From Rhodobacteraceae bacterium Alg231-04 (lineage in GTDB: Bacteria > Pseudomonadota > Alphaproteobacteria > Rhodobacterales > Rhodobacteraceae), in NCBI GenBank assembly GCA_900143635.1, contig FREY01000006.1, positions 124,001 through 188,000 of the forward strand: 64,000 bases of DNA, given 5' to 3'. A model generated the notes under the pieces. It did no database searches and was not told where the DNA came from. It saw only the letters and a list, made by a program, of their open reading frames with translations. Positions 35,939-45,288 of this stretch are shown here, one piece after another. The translations under genes and the position numbers were made by a program. The stretch's first letter is position 1, and the number at the start of each line of letters is the position of its first letter.

Positions 35939-38293
35939 TTAAAACGGAATGTCGTCGCTGGGCGAAACAAAGCGGGCGACAACCTTCTTGGTGCCGGCCT
36001 TTTCGAAGGCCACCTCCAGCTTGTCGCCTTCGATGCCCGTGATCGCGCCATACCCGAACTTTTGGTGAAACACCCGGTCGCCCAGCGTGAAACTGGAGAC
36101 CGCCGTCAGATCGATGATCTGGTTTTTGGCCTCTTTTGGCTGCGATGTCCCGCGCTGACCGGCGCGCGATTGCATCCGCTTCCAACCCGGAGAGTTGTAA
36201 CCATCTGCCTGCGCCACCTTGTCATCAATCGTGTTGCGCACAGCGGATGCAGGGGCCGCGGCGCCATATCCACCACCATAGAGACCGGGCGGGGTCAGGA
36301 TCTCCACATGTTCTTCGGGCAGCTCGTCAATAAAGCGCGACGGCAGCTGCGACTGCCATTGGCCAAAAACACGGCGGTTGCCGGCAAAGGAGATGGTACA
36401 GACTTCTTCGGCACGGGTGATGCCGACATAGGCCAGTCGGCGCTCTTCCTCGAGGCCCTTGAGGCCGCTTTCATCCATTGAGCGCTGCGAGGGGAACAGC
36501 CCATCCTCCCAGCCCGGCAGGAAGACGGCAGGGAATTCCAGCCCTTTGGCCGCGTGCAGGGTCATGATCGAGACCTTCTGTTCGGCGTCCTGCTTGTCAT
36601 TGTCCATGATCAGGCTGACGTGTTCGAGAAAGCCTTGCAGGTTCTCAAACGCCTCAAGCGCCTTGACCAGTTCTTTGAGGTTTTCCAGACGGCCCGGAGA
36701 ATCCGGGTTTTTGTCGTTTTGCCACATGGTGGTGTAGCCGGACTCATCCAGAATGATTTCGGCCAGGTCCATATGGGTGATATCGCCCTCAGCGGCCACA
36801 CGGCCCCAGCGGGCAATATGTTCCACCAGCAAACGTAGCTGTGCGCCACCCTTGCCCTTGATAAGCCCTTGCTCAACGGCAAGGCGCGCGCCTTCGACCA
36901 GCGGCACGCCATTCTCGCGGGCCACCGACTGAATGGCCTGCTGCGCCTTGTCGCCCAGCCCGCGCTTGGGCGTGTTCACAATCCGCTCAAACGCCAGATC
37001 ATCCTCAGGCGTGGTGACAATGCGGAAATAGCCCATCGCATCGCGAATTTCCAAACGTTCGTAAAAACGCGGGCCGCCAATGACGCGGTATGGCAGACCG
37101 ATGGTTAGGAACCGGTCCTCGAATGCCCGCATCTGGTGCGAGGCGCGCACCAGAATGGCCATATTATCCAGACCATGCGGACGGATACCGCGGGTGCCGC
37201 GCTGCAGGGCCTCGATCTCCTCACCCACCCAGCGCGCCTCCTCGTCACCGTCCCAATGGCCGATCAGGCGAACTTTTTCGCCGCCCTTGGCAGCGGTCCA
37301 CAGCTCCTTGCCGAGACGCCCCTTATTGCCCCGGATCACCCCGGAGGCGGCGGCCAGAATATGCTCGGTCGAGCGGTAGTTCTGCTCCAGCCGCACCACA
37401 AATGCGCCGGGGAAGTCTTTTTCGAATTTCAGGATGTTGCCCACTTCGGCGCCGCGCCAGCCGTAGATCGACTGATCATCATCGCCAACGCAGCAAATGT
37501 TCTTGTGCCCGCCCGCCAAGAGCCGCAGCCAGAGATACTGCGCAACATTGGTATCCTGATATTCGTCCACCATGATGTAGCGAAACCAAGTCTGATACTG
37601 GTTCAGAATGTCGGCGTGAGTCTGGAATATCACCACAACGTGCAGCAGCAAGTCGCCGAAGTCGACCGCGTTCAGTTCACGCAGACGGGTCTGGTACTGG
37701 GCATAAAGTGCTGGCCCGCGCCCATTGTAAGCGCTGGCATCGGCCGCCGGAACCTTGTCAGGCGTCAGCGCGCGGTTTTTCCAGTCGTCGATGATATTGG
37801 CCAGCATCCGTGCCGGCCAGCGTTTGTCATCGATTCCTTCGGCGCGGATCAGCTGTTTCAACAGGCGGATCTGATCGTCTGTGTCCAGAATGGTGAAATT
37901 CGATTTCAACCCGGCCAGCTCCGCATGGCGGCGCAGCAGCTTTACGCAGATCGAGTGAAACGTGCCCAGCCACGGCATGCCCTCGACCGGCTGGCCCAGC
38001 ATCTTGGCGACACGTTCTTTCATCTCGCGTGCGGCCTTGTTGGTGAAGGTCACCGACAGGATTTCATTCGGGCGCGCTTTGCCCTGATTCAACAGATGCA
38101 CGATGCGGGTGGTCAGCGCCTTGGTCTTGCCGGTGCCAGCACCGGCCAGCATCAGCACCGGCCCGTCCAGCCGATCCACCGCTTCGCGTTGCGCATCGTT
38201 CAGCCCATCCAGATAGGGCATCGGGCGCGCAGCCATGGCGCGGGCGGAAAGACTGGCGCCTTCAAAGGCGTCCATTTCATCAAAACTGCTCAT
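35939..38293 (-). CDS. uvrD: DNA helicase II UvrD/PcrA
   Basis: 784 aa superfamily 1A 3'-5' helicase for nucleotide-excision and mismatch repair. Walker A AGAGTGKTKALTTRI, Walker B VDEYQDTNVAQY, motif III region CVGDDDQSIYGWRGAEV, RLEQNYRSTEHIL, MTLHAAKGLEFPAVFLPG and the helicase motif VI region RLAYVGITRAEE. The C-terminus has the Tudor-like PcrA domain (DRVFHQKFGYGAITGIEGDK). Start ATG 38293 (MSSFDEMDAFEG) is preferred over an upstream in-frame ATG that would overlap the LexA box. It is the only gene of its unit and is probably SOS-controlled. Confidence 0.96.
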   Translation of the reverse strand: MSSFDEMDAFEGASLSARAMAARPMPYLDGLNDAQREAVDRLDGPVLMLAGAGTGKTKALTTRIVHLLNQGKARPNEILSVTFTNKAAREMKERVAKMLGQPVEGMPWLGTFHSICVKLLRRHAELAGLKSNFTILDTDDQIRLLKQLIRAEGIDDKRWPARMLANIIDDWKNRALTPDKVPAADASAYNGRGPALYAQYQTRLRELNAVDFGDLLLHVVVIFQTHADILNQYQTWFRYIMVDEYQDTNVAQYLWLRLLAGGHKNICCVGDDDQSIYGWRGAEVGNILKFEKDFPGAFVVRLEQNYRSTEHILAAASGVIRGNKGRLGKELWTAAKGGEKVRLIGHWDGDEEARWVGEEIEALQRGTRGIRPHGLDNMAILVRASHQMRAFEDRFLTIGLPYRVIGGPRFYERLEIRDAMGYFRIVTTPEDDLAFERIVNTPKRGLGDKAQQAIQSVARENGVPLVEGARLAVEQGLIKGKGGAQLRLLVEHIARWGRVAAEGDITHMDLAEIILDESGYTTMWQNDKNPDSPGRLENLKELVKALEAFENLQGFLEHVSLIMDNDKQDAEQKVSIMTLHAAKGLEFPAVFLPGWEDGLFPSQRSMDESGLKGLEEERRLAYVGITRAEEVCTISFAGNRRVFGQWQSQLPSRFIDELPEEHVEILTPPGLYGGGYGAAAPASAVRNTIDDKVAQADGYNSPGWKRMQSRAGQRGTSQPKEAKNQIIDLTAVSSFTLGDRVFHQKFGYGAITGIEGDKLEVAFEKAGTKKVVARFVSPSDDIPF

Positions 38294-38335
38294 GGGCGCG
38301 ATCCTACCGCGTTTCACAAGGGCAGGAAAGAGGAC

Positions 38336-38350
38336 GTTCACATTATGTTC
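38336..38350. promoter_or_regulatory. LexA (SOS) box of uvrD
   Basis: GTTC-ACATTAT-GTTC, an exact match to the alphaproteobacterial LexA motif GTTC-N7-GTTC, 43-57 bases upstream of the uvrD start. Confidence 0.8.
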
Positions 38351-38504
38351 ACCACTTTTCTCAAGAAAGAACCGCGTCAAATGCAACGGATTTCGCTGCC
38401 GCTTTCTCGCAAAACGAATCGGACATTAACCCAATCGAAAGCGCTGACATTGCAGGATTGTCGGGGTTTTTCGTGCTTTGTATTATTGAATGGGTGAGTG
38501 ACGA

Positions 38505-40301
38505 GTGGAAAAGAAGCTGAACAAGGGCGCCACAGATATGGCCCGCAGCGCGGCCATGATTTTCGTCTTGATGACCGCTGCTGCCGCATCCGCATGGGCG
38601 ATTTTCGCGGTTCCTGCCCCTGTTGTCGATCGAATGCTCGAAGCCGACATCCGACATCAGGCCGAACTGTGGAAACGCCGGGTTGTCCTGCATATGGAAG
38701 ACCCCGAAGGCTCTTTTGAAAAGGCGCGGATCACGCCACAGGATGCGCGGTTTCTGTCTATCCTGCCAGAGGCCTCGGATGTGTACCGTTTCCGGCTACT
38801 CACCTCTGATGGTGAAGTCTTCTGGTCAACCAGACCCGAGGAAATCGGCGATTACGAAACAGATGTCAGTTTTGACACGGTCGTTGCGCGCGGCAATATC
38901 CACTACCGGCACGACAGCCTTCCAATGAGCGAAATCGACGGGCTGCGCCTGCATGTTGGCGACACAGGATCAATCGGCACACGCGAGGTCGCCAAGGTCT
39001 ATATGCCGCTGATGCACAACGGGCATTTTGACGGGGCGATAGATTTCTACACCGACATCACCGATCTGCGCGCGACCTTCATCAACCGCGCCCGGCTATC
39101 GCTGATTATCCTGACCACTATTGCGATGATCGCCATGATCATCGCGGTCTATGTGGTGTTCAAGACCAACCGGTTCCACATGAACCAGCTGAACCAGCGC
39201 AACACCAAAGAACGCGAGATTCTGGACCGCCAGCTGCGCCTTGCCCGCGAGGTGCAGCTATTGGGTGAGCTCAATGAATGGCTGCAATCCAGCCGGTCCC
39301 TGGAAGAACTGTTCGAGATGGTCGCCCGCTTCATGACCCATATTCTGCCCGATGCAGAGGGCAGCGTTTATGTCTACTCCAATTCCCGCGATGTGCTGGA
39401 CGGCTGCGCCAGCTGGAACGGTGGCAGCCATAAGGAACATATCCACCCCGAGGAATGCTGGGGCCTGCGCCGTGGCCGCACCTATGAGTTCGGATCGTCG
39501 GAAATTGATTTTGTCTGCGAACACGCTGAACCGCACGATGGCCGGGATTATTTCTGCTTCCCAATCCTTGCCCATGGGGAAACTGTCGGGCTGATGCATC
39601 TGCGCACTGCCACCGAAGACAGCACTGCCTTTCGTGAAAGCAAAAAACTGGCGCAGATGTGCGCCGAACAGATCTCCATGGCGATCGCAAATGTGCGAAT
39701 GCGCGACCAGCTGCACGATCAATCGGTGCGCGACCCGCTCACCGGGTTGTTCAACCGCCGCCACATGACCGAAACACTGCGCAAATCCATCAATACCAGT
39801 CAGAACAATGGCGCACCGCTCAGTCTGATCGCCGTGGATGTGGATCACTTCAAGAAATTCAATGACAACCACGGCCACGATGCCGGCGACATGGTTCTGC
39901 GCGCTGTCGGGGCAGTGCTGGAACAGGCCTGCGACGGTGATCAGGTGGCATGCCGCATGGGGGGTGAGGAATTCACCCTATTGCTGCCCGCAACCAGCCA
40001 GGACGACGTGATGACCAAGGCGGAACACCTGCGTCAGGCTGTCGAAGCGATCACCGTGCGATACGGTGAAAAAGCCCTGCCCCGGATCACCATCTCTCTT
40101 GGCGTGGCCCATTACCCGGCGCATGGAACCATGCCACAGGATCTGATGCGCGCCTCGGACGAAGCGCTGTATGACGCCAAGGGCAAGGGTCGGAATCAGG
40201 TCTGTCTTGCGGCAGGTGCCGACCCGGAACCGCGCGATCCCAGCCTCAACGCCGAGCATTTTGGCCCGCAAAAGTCGGAAACGAACTTCGCGGCTGAATA
40301 A
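38505..40301 (+). CDS. Membrane-anchored GAF-GGDEF diguanylate cyclase
   Basis: 598 aa. Membrane segments at about 15-36 and 196-218 enclose a 160-residue periplasmic sensor; then a linker helix, a GAF domain (about 255-400, with YFCFPILAHGETVGLMHLR) and a GGDEF domain (about 405-560). The active site is GGEEF at 486-490 and DVDHFKKFNDNHGHDAGD is the metal/substrate region, so it should make c-di-GMP. The RxxD inhibitory site normally upstream of GGEEF is absent. The start is GTG 38505 with GGTGA upstream; ATG 38538 is an alternative. Its ligand is unknown. It is likely a single gene. Confidence 0.92.
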   Translation: MEKKLNKGATDMARSAAMIFVLMTAAAASAWAIFAVPAPVVDRMLEADIRHQAELWKRRVVLHMEDPEGSFEKARITPQDARFLSILPEASDVYRFRLLTSDGEVFWSTRPEEIGDYETDVSFDTVVARGNIHYRHDSLPMSEIDGLRLHVGDTGSIGTREVAKVYMPLMHNGHFDGAIDFYTDITDLRATFINRARLSLIILTTIAMIAMIIAVYVVFKTNRFHMNQLNQRNTKEREILDRQLRLAREVQLLGELNEWLQSSRSLEELFEMVARFMTHILPDAEGSVYVYSNSRDVLDGCASWNGGSHKEHIHPEECWGLRRGRTYEFGSSEIDFVCEHAEPHDGRDYFCFPILAHGETVGLMHLRTATEDSTAFRESKKLAQMCAEQISMAIANVRMRDQLHDQSVRDPLTGLFNRRHMTETLRKSINTSQNNGAPLSLIAVDVDHFKKFNDNHGHDAGDMVLRAVGAVLEQACDGDQVACRMGGEEFTLLLPATSQDDVMTKAEHLRQAVEAITVRYGEKALPRITISLGVAHYPAHGTMPQDLMRASDEALYDAKGKGRNQVCLAAGADPEPRDPSLNAEHFGPQKSETNFAAE

Positions 40302-40395
40302 AAAGGGGGAATTTCTGCCGCGATGCAGCAAAAAGTGCCTGTTTGCGCTAACAGAGGGGATTGCCAAATCACAATGACCGCTTATCAATGCGCGC

Positions 40396-41538
40396 ATGGA
40401 TTTGCATCAGCACTATCCCGGACTTCAAGACCTCAAGCAGGGCGCCAAACGGCGCTTGCCGAAATTCGTCTGGGAGTATTTGGACAGCGGCACCGGAGCC
40501 GAGGCAGCCAAGGCGCGCAATCGAACGGCGCTTGACCGGATAGGCTTTGAACCGTCGATCCTGCATGGCCCGATGGAGGTCGACCTTTCGACACGGTTGT
40601 TCGGGCAGCCCCGCCCGCTGCCCTTTGGCATTGCGCCTGTCGGCATGTCCGGGCTGGTCTGGCCGGATGCCGAAGGCCACCTGGCCCGTTCTGCGGCCGG
40701 TGCGGGCATTCCCTTTTGCCTCTCCACCGTTGCCAGCCAATCCCCCGAGGATCTGGCGCCGCATATTGGCGACGATGCCTGGTTTCAGCTCTACCCGCCA
40801 AAGGACGAAAGCATCCGTAAGGATTTGCTGCAGCGGATCCGTGCGGCTGGCTTCAAAACTCTGGTGCTGACTGTCGATGTGCCGGTTGCTTCACGCCGGG
40901 AACGCCAAGTGCGTTCCGGCCTGACTCAGCCGCCAAAGCTGACACCCCGGCTGCTGGCACAGGTCGCCCTGCGGCCCGCCTGGGCACTGGCCTCTGCCAA
41001 ACGCGGTATGCCCCACATGCGCACACTCGACAAATACATCAGCGGCGATCAGTCCGGCCTGCCGCCACATGCCCACATCGGATATCTTCTGCGCACCTCG
41101 CCCTCATGGGACTATGTGCAATGGCTGCGCGACAATTGGGAGGGGCCCTTTGTGATCAAGGGCGTTCTGCGCGCCGAGGATGCCCCCAAGCTGGAGAGCA
41201 TCGGCGTCGATGCCCTGTGGATCTCGAACCACGCCGGGCGTCAGTTCGACGGCGCCCCAGCCTCTATTGAGGCACTGCCCCGGATCAGGGCGGCCACCAC
41301 ATTGCCACTCATCTTTGACAGCGGCATCGAAGGCGGGCTGGATATCCTGCGCGCTTTTGCACTGGGGGCAGATTTTGCTATGCTTGGCCGCGCCTACCAC
41401 TTCGCACTTGCAGCATTGGGTCCAAACGGCCCGGATCACCTTACAGATATGATCAAACGCGACCTTGAGGCGAATATGGGGCAGCTTGGCGCGGCTGATC
41501 TTGCTGCACTGCCGCAACCCATGATGCACCCGATATGA
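40396..41538 (+). CDS. FMN-dependent alpha-hydroxy acid dehydrogenase (LldD/GOX family)
   Basis: 380 aa TIM barrel. N-terminal LKQGAKRRLPKFVWEYLDSG, FMN-site segments PFGIAPVGMSGLVWP and FQLYPPKDE, LVLTVDVPVASRRERQVRSG, active-site His and Arg in ISNHAGRQFDGAPASIEALP, and phosphate-binding DSGIEGGLDILRAFALGADF. It oxidises an L-2-hydroxy acid such as lactate, glycolate or mandelate; the sequence does not settle which. It could donate electrons to the respiratory chain or to oxygen. No lactate permease or regulator is adjacent. The ribosome-binding site is weak. Confidence 0.88.
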   Translation: MDLHQHYPGLQDLKQGAKRRLPKFVWEYLDSGTGAEAAKARNRTALDRIGFEPSILHGPMEVDLSTRLFGQPRPLPFGIAPVGMSGLVWPDAEGHLARSAAGAGIPFCLSTVASQSPEDLAPHIGDDAWFQLYPPKDESIRKDLLQRIRAAGFKTLVLTVDVPVASRRERQVRSGLTQPPKLTPRLLAQVALRPAWALASAKRGMPHMRTLDKYISGDQSGLPPHAHIGYLLRTSPSWDYVQWLRDNWEGPFVIKGVLRAEDAPKLESIGVDALWISNHAGRQFDGAPASIEALPRIRAATTLPLIFDSGIEGGLDILRAFALGADFAMLGRAYHFALAALGPNGPDHLTDMIKRDLEANMGQLGAADLAALPQPMMHPI

Positions 41539-41684
41539 CAAGAATTCCCCCTTAAGGGGAAGTTAACGCAACCAAAGGCCGCATGAGAGCGCAATCATGC
41601 CGGTTCTACCAAGATATACGGATATACCTTGGTCTATTTTGTAACTAACCAAGACGCCAGAAACGCACCAGCCATGGGGAAGAC

Positions 41685-44600
41685 ATGACTGACTTTAAAA
41701 AAATCCTGATCGCCAACCGGGGTGAAATCGCCATCCGCGTTATGCGAGCCGCCAACGAGATGGGCAAGCGCACGGTCGCTGTCTACGCTGAAGAGGACAA
41801 GCTGGGCCTGCACCGTTTCAAAGCGGATGAAGCCTACCGGATCGGCGAAGGCATGGGGCCGGTGGCGGCCTATCTCTCCATCGAGGAAATGATCCGCGTC
41901 GCCAAGGAAAGCGGCGCAGATGCGATCCATCCCGGCTATGGGCTTCTGTCCGAAAACCCGGACTTCGTGGATGCCTGTTCGCGCAATGGCATCACCTTCA
42001 TTGGCCCCAAAGCTGAAACCATGCGTGCCCTTGGTGACAAGGCATCGGCGCGGCGCGTTGCGGTTGAGGCTGGCGTGCCGGTCATTCCCGCGACCGAGGT
42101 TTTGGGCGATGACATCAAGGCTATCCGCAAGGAAGCGGCTGAAGTCGGCTACCCGCTGATGCTGAAAGCCTCCTGGGGCGGCGGCGGACGCGGTATGCGG
42201 CCCATCCACGGCGAGGATGAGCTGGAAGAAAAGGTCAACGAGGGTCGCCGCGAAGCCGAAGCCGCCTTTGGCAACGGCGAGGGCTATCTGGAAAAGATGA
42301 TCCTGCGCGCCCGTCACGTCGAGGTGCAGATCCTTGGCGACAAACACGGTGAGATCTACCACCTGTTCGAGCGTGACTGTTCGGTCCAGCGTCGCAACCA
42401 GAAAGTTGTGGAACGCGCCCCTGCCCCCTACCTCAGCGAGGAGCAGCGTGCCGAAATTTGTGAACTGGGCCGCAAGATCTGTGCCCATGTGAACTATGAG
42501 TGTGCCGGCACCGTCGAATTCCTGATGGATATGGACGACGGCAAATTCTACTTCATCGAGGTGAACCCTCGTGTGCAGGTGGAACACACCGTCACCGAGG
42601 AAGTCACCGGCATCGACATCGTGCGCGCCCAGATCCTGATCGCCGAGGGCAAGCCAATTGCCGAGGCAACCGGCAAGGCCGCGCAGGATCAGATCGTGCT
42701 GACCGGCCACGCGCTGCAGACCCGCGTCACCACCGAAGATCCGCAGAACAACTTCATCCCCGACTATGGCCGTATCACCGCTTACCGGTCGGCCACAGGC
42801 ATGGGCATCCGTCTGGATGGCGGCACCGCTTATGCGGGCGGCGTGATCACACGTTACTATGACAGCCTGCTGACCAAGATCACCGCCAAGGCGCCGACGC
42901 CGGAAATGGCGATTGCCCGCATGGACCGCGCGCTGCGCGAATTCCGCGTGCGCGGTGTGTCGACCAACATCGCCTTTGTGGAAAACCTGCTGAAGCACCC
43001 GACCTTCCTCAGCAATGAATACACCACCAAGTTCATCGACGAGACACCGGAGCTGTTCCAGTTCGCCAAGCGCCGTGACCGCGGCACCAAGGTGCTGTCC
43101 TATATCGCCGACATCACGGTCAATGGTCACCCGGAAACCGAGGGTCGCGCCGAACCGGCTGCCGATCTGAAACTGCCGCGCGCACCAAAAGTTTCAGCCG
43201 ACAATCAGCCCTACGGCACCCGCAACCTGCTGGAGCAAAAAGGCCCGCAGGCGGTCGCCGACTGGATGAAGGCGCAGCGCCAGCTTTTGCTGACCGACAC
43301 CACCATGCGCGATGGCCACCAGTCCCTGCTGGCGACCCGGATGCGGTCGATCGACATGATCAAGGTGGCGCCGGCCTATGCGCAGAACCTCAGCCAGCTG
43401 TTCTCGGTTGAATGCTGGGGCGGTGCGACCTTTGATGTGGCCTACCGCTTCCTGCAGGAATGCCCCTGGCAACGCCTGCGTGACCTGCGCGAAGCCATGC
43501 CCAACGTGATGACGCAGATGCTGCTGCGCGCCTCAAACGGGGTTGGCTACACCAACTACCCCGACAATGTGGTGCAGGAATTTGTGCGTCAGGCGGCCGA
43601 TACCGGCGTTGATGTCTTCCGCGTCTTTGACAGCCTCAACTGGGTTGAAAACATGCGCGTCGCCATGGACGCAGTGGTCGAGGCAGACAAGGTCTGCGAA
43701 GGCACCATCTGCTACACCGGTGACATCCTCGACCCTGACCGCGCCAAGTATAACCTGAAATACTATGTCGGCATGGCCAAGGAGCTGGAGGCCGCAGGCG
43801 CCCATGTTCTGGGTCTGAAAGACATGGCCGGGTTGCTGAAACCCGCCTCGGCCCGCGCGCTTGTGAAGGCTCTGAAAGAAGAGGTCGGCCTGCCAGTCCA
43901 CTTCCACACCCATGACACATCGGGCATCGCAGGCGCCACCATTCTGGCGGCGGCGGATGCCGGCGTTGATGCCGTGGACGCGGCCATGGATGCGTTTTCG
44001 GGCGGCACCTCGCAGCCCTGCCTTGGCTCCATTGTCGAGGCCCTGCGCAACACCGATCGCGACACCGGCTTGGACATCAAGAAGATCCGCGAAATCTCGG
44101 AATACTGGGAGCAGGTCCGCGCACAGTATGTGGCTTTCGAGTCCGGCCTTCAGGCACCCGCCTCCGAGGTCTACTTGCACGAGATGCCCGGCGGTCAGTT
44201 CACCAACCTGAAAGCCCAGGCCCGTAGCCTCGGTCTGGAAGAGAAATGGCACGAGGTCGCCCAGACCTATGCGGATGTGAACCGCATGTTCGGCGACATT
44301 GTGAAGGTCACGCCCTCCTCCAAGGTGGTTGGCGACATGGCGCTGATGATGGTCAGCCAGGGCCTCACCCGTGCCGAGGTCGAAGACCCGAAAACTGATG
44401 TGGCCTTCCCGGACTCTGTTGTGGACATGATGCGCGGCAACCTCGGCCAGCCTCCCGGCGGTTTCCCGGACGGCATCGTTTCCAAGGTGTTGAAAGGCGA
44501 CGCCCCCAATCTGGACCGTCCCGGCAAGCACTTGGATCCGGTGGATCTGGAGGCCACCCGCAGCGAGCTGTCCAAGGAGCTCAACGGCTTCAAAGTCGAT

Positions 44601-45128
44601 GACGAGGATCTGAACGGCTACCTGATGTATCCCAAGGTCTTCCTCGACTATATGGGCCGCCATCGCCAGTACGGGCCCGTGCGCACCCTGCCGACCAAGA
44701 CCTTCTTCTACGGCATGGAACCGGGCGAGGAGATCACGGCGGAGATCGACCCTGGCAAGACGTTGGAAATCCGCCTGCAGGCCATCGGTGAGACGGACGA
44801 GAAGGGCGAGGTGAAGGTCTTCTTCGAACTGAACGGCCAGCCGCGCGTGATCCGCGTGCCGAACCGTCTGGTCAAAGCGTCGACTGAAAGCCGCCCGAAA
44901 GCGGAACTGGGCAATGACAACCACATCGGCGCGCCGATGCCCGGTGTTGTTGCCACGGTTGCCGTCACCGCGGGCCAGCAGGTTCACGAAGGTGATCTGC
45001 TCCTGACCATCGAAGCGATGAAGATGGAAACCGGCATCCACGCCGAGCGCGACGCGACAGTCAATGCCGTCCACGTCCAGCCCGGCACCCAGATCGACGC
45101 CAAGGATCTGCTGGTCGAACTGGAATAA
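41685..45128 (+). CDS. pyc: Pyruvate carboxylase
   Basis: 1147 aa single-chain biotin enzyme forming oxaloacetate from pyruvate. Order: biotin carboxylase (1 to about 450, ILIANRGEIAIRVMRAANEM, ATP-grasp SWGGGGRGMRPI, YFIEVNPRVQVEHTVTEEVT), carboxyltransferase (about 530-830, TMRDGHQSLLATRMR, VECWGGATFDVAYRFL, HFHTHDTSGIAGA), tetramerisation region, and C-terminal biotinyl domain with the biotin Lys1113 in EAMKMETG. Full length. Roseobacters use it as a main anaplerotic enzyme. A regulatory-looking inverted repeat lies upstream (41608-41633). Confidence 0.98.
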   Translation: MTDFKKILIANRGEIAIRVMRAANEMGKRTVAVYAEEDKLGLHRFKADEAYRIGEGMGPVAAYLSIEEMIRVAKESGADAIHPGYGLLSENPDFVDACSRNGITFIGPKAETMRALGDKASARRVAVEAGVPVIPATEVLGDDIKAIRKEAAEVGYPLMLKASWGGGGRGMRPIHGEDELEEKVNEGRREAEAAFGNGEGYLEKMILRARHVEVQILGDKHGEIYHLFERDCSVQRRNQKVVERAPAPYLSEEQRAEICELGRKICAHVNYECAGTVEFLMDMDDGKFYFIEVNPRVQVEHTVTEEVTGIDIVRAQILIAEGKPIAEATGKAAQDQIVLTGHALQTRVTTEDPQNNFIPDYGRITAYRSATGMGIRLDGGTAYAGGVITRYYDSLLTKITAKAPTPEMAIARMDRALREFRVRGVSTNIAFVENLLKHPTFLSNEYTTKFIDETPELFQFAKRRDRGTKVLSYIADITVNGHPETEGRAEPAADLKLPRAPKVSADNQPYGTRNLLEQKGPQAVADWMKAQRQLLLTDTTMRDGHQSLLATRMRSIDMIKVAPAYAQNLSQLFSVECWGGATFDVAYRFLQECPWQRLRDLREAMPNVMTQMLLRASNGVGYTNYPDNVVQEFVRQAADTGVDVFRVFDSLNWVENMRVAMDAVVEADKVCEGTICYTGDILDPDRAKYNLKYYVGMAKELEAAGAHVLGLKDMAGLLKPASARALVKALKEEVGLPVHFHTHDTSGIAGATILAAADAGVDAVDAAMDAFSGGTSQPCLGSIVEALRNTDRDTGLDIKKIREISEYWEQVRAQYVAFESGLQAPASEVYLHEMPGGQFTNLKAQARSLGLEEKWHEVAQTYADVNRMFGDIVKVTPSSKVVGDMALMMVSQGLTRAEVEDPKTDVAFPDSVVDMMRGNLGQPPGGFPDGIVSKVLKGDAPNLDRPGKHLDPVDLEATRSELSKELNGFKVDDEDLNGYLMYPKVFLDYMGRHRQYGPVRTLPTKTFFYGMEPGEEITAEIDPGKTLEIRLQAIGETDEKGEVKVFFELNGQPRVIRVPNRLVKASTESRPKAELGNDNHIGAPMPGVVATVAVTAGQQVHEGDLLLTIEAMKMETGIHAERDATVNAVHVQPGTQIDAKDLLVELE

Positions 45129-45137
45129 GCCAAATAA

Positions 45138-45173
45138 AAACCGGGCCGCCAGCTCTCTTTGGCGGCCCGGTTT
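45138..45173 (+). terminator. Intrinsic terminator of pyc
   Basis: Long stem AAACCGGGCCGCC / GGCGGCCCGGTTT with a short loop, directly after the stop codon; followed by CCTTT. Confidence 0.88.
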
Positions 45174-45203
45174 CCTTTACTGGCCCATTTTTTGGCCCTT
45201 TGC

Positions 45204-45254
45204 TTTCATCTTTTCCCAAATACTCCCGCCGGAGGCCGGTGCCTGAAAGGCACC
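45204..45254 (+). repeat. Dispersed intergenic repeat, copy C (truncated)
   Basis: Carries TTTCATCTTTTCCCAAATAC and CTCCCGCCGGAGG but lacks the distal GGGGGCAGCGCCCCC; instead it continues into GGTGCCTGAAAGGCACC. Confidence 0.65.
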
Positions 45255-45288
45255 CTAAATTTGGGTATGTGCCTGAAAGACAAGCTTT

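Noticed and set aside
41545-41561. TTCCCC-GGGGAA hairpin after the hydroxy-acid dehydrogenase gene as a terminator
   Set aside because: Short stem and no T-run after it; left unannotated.
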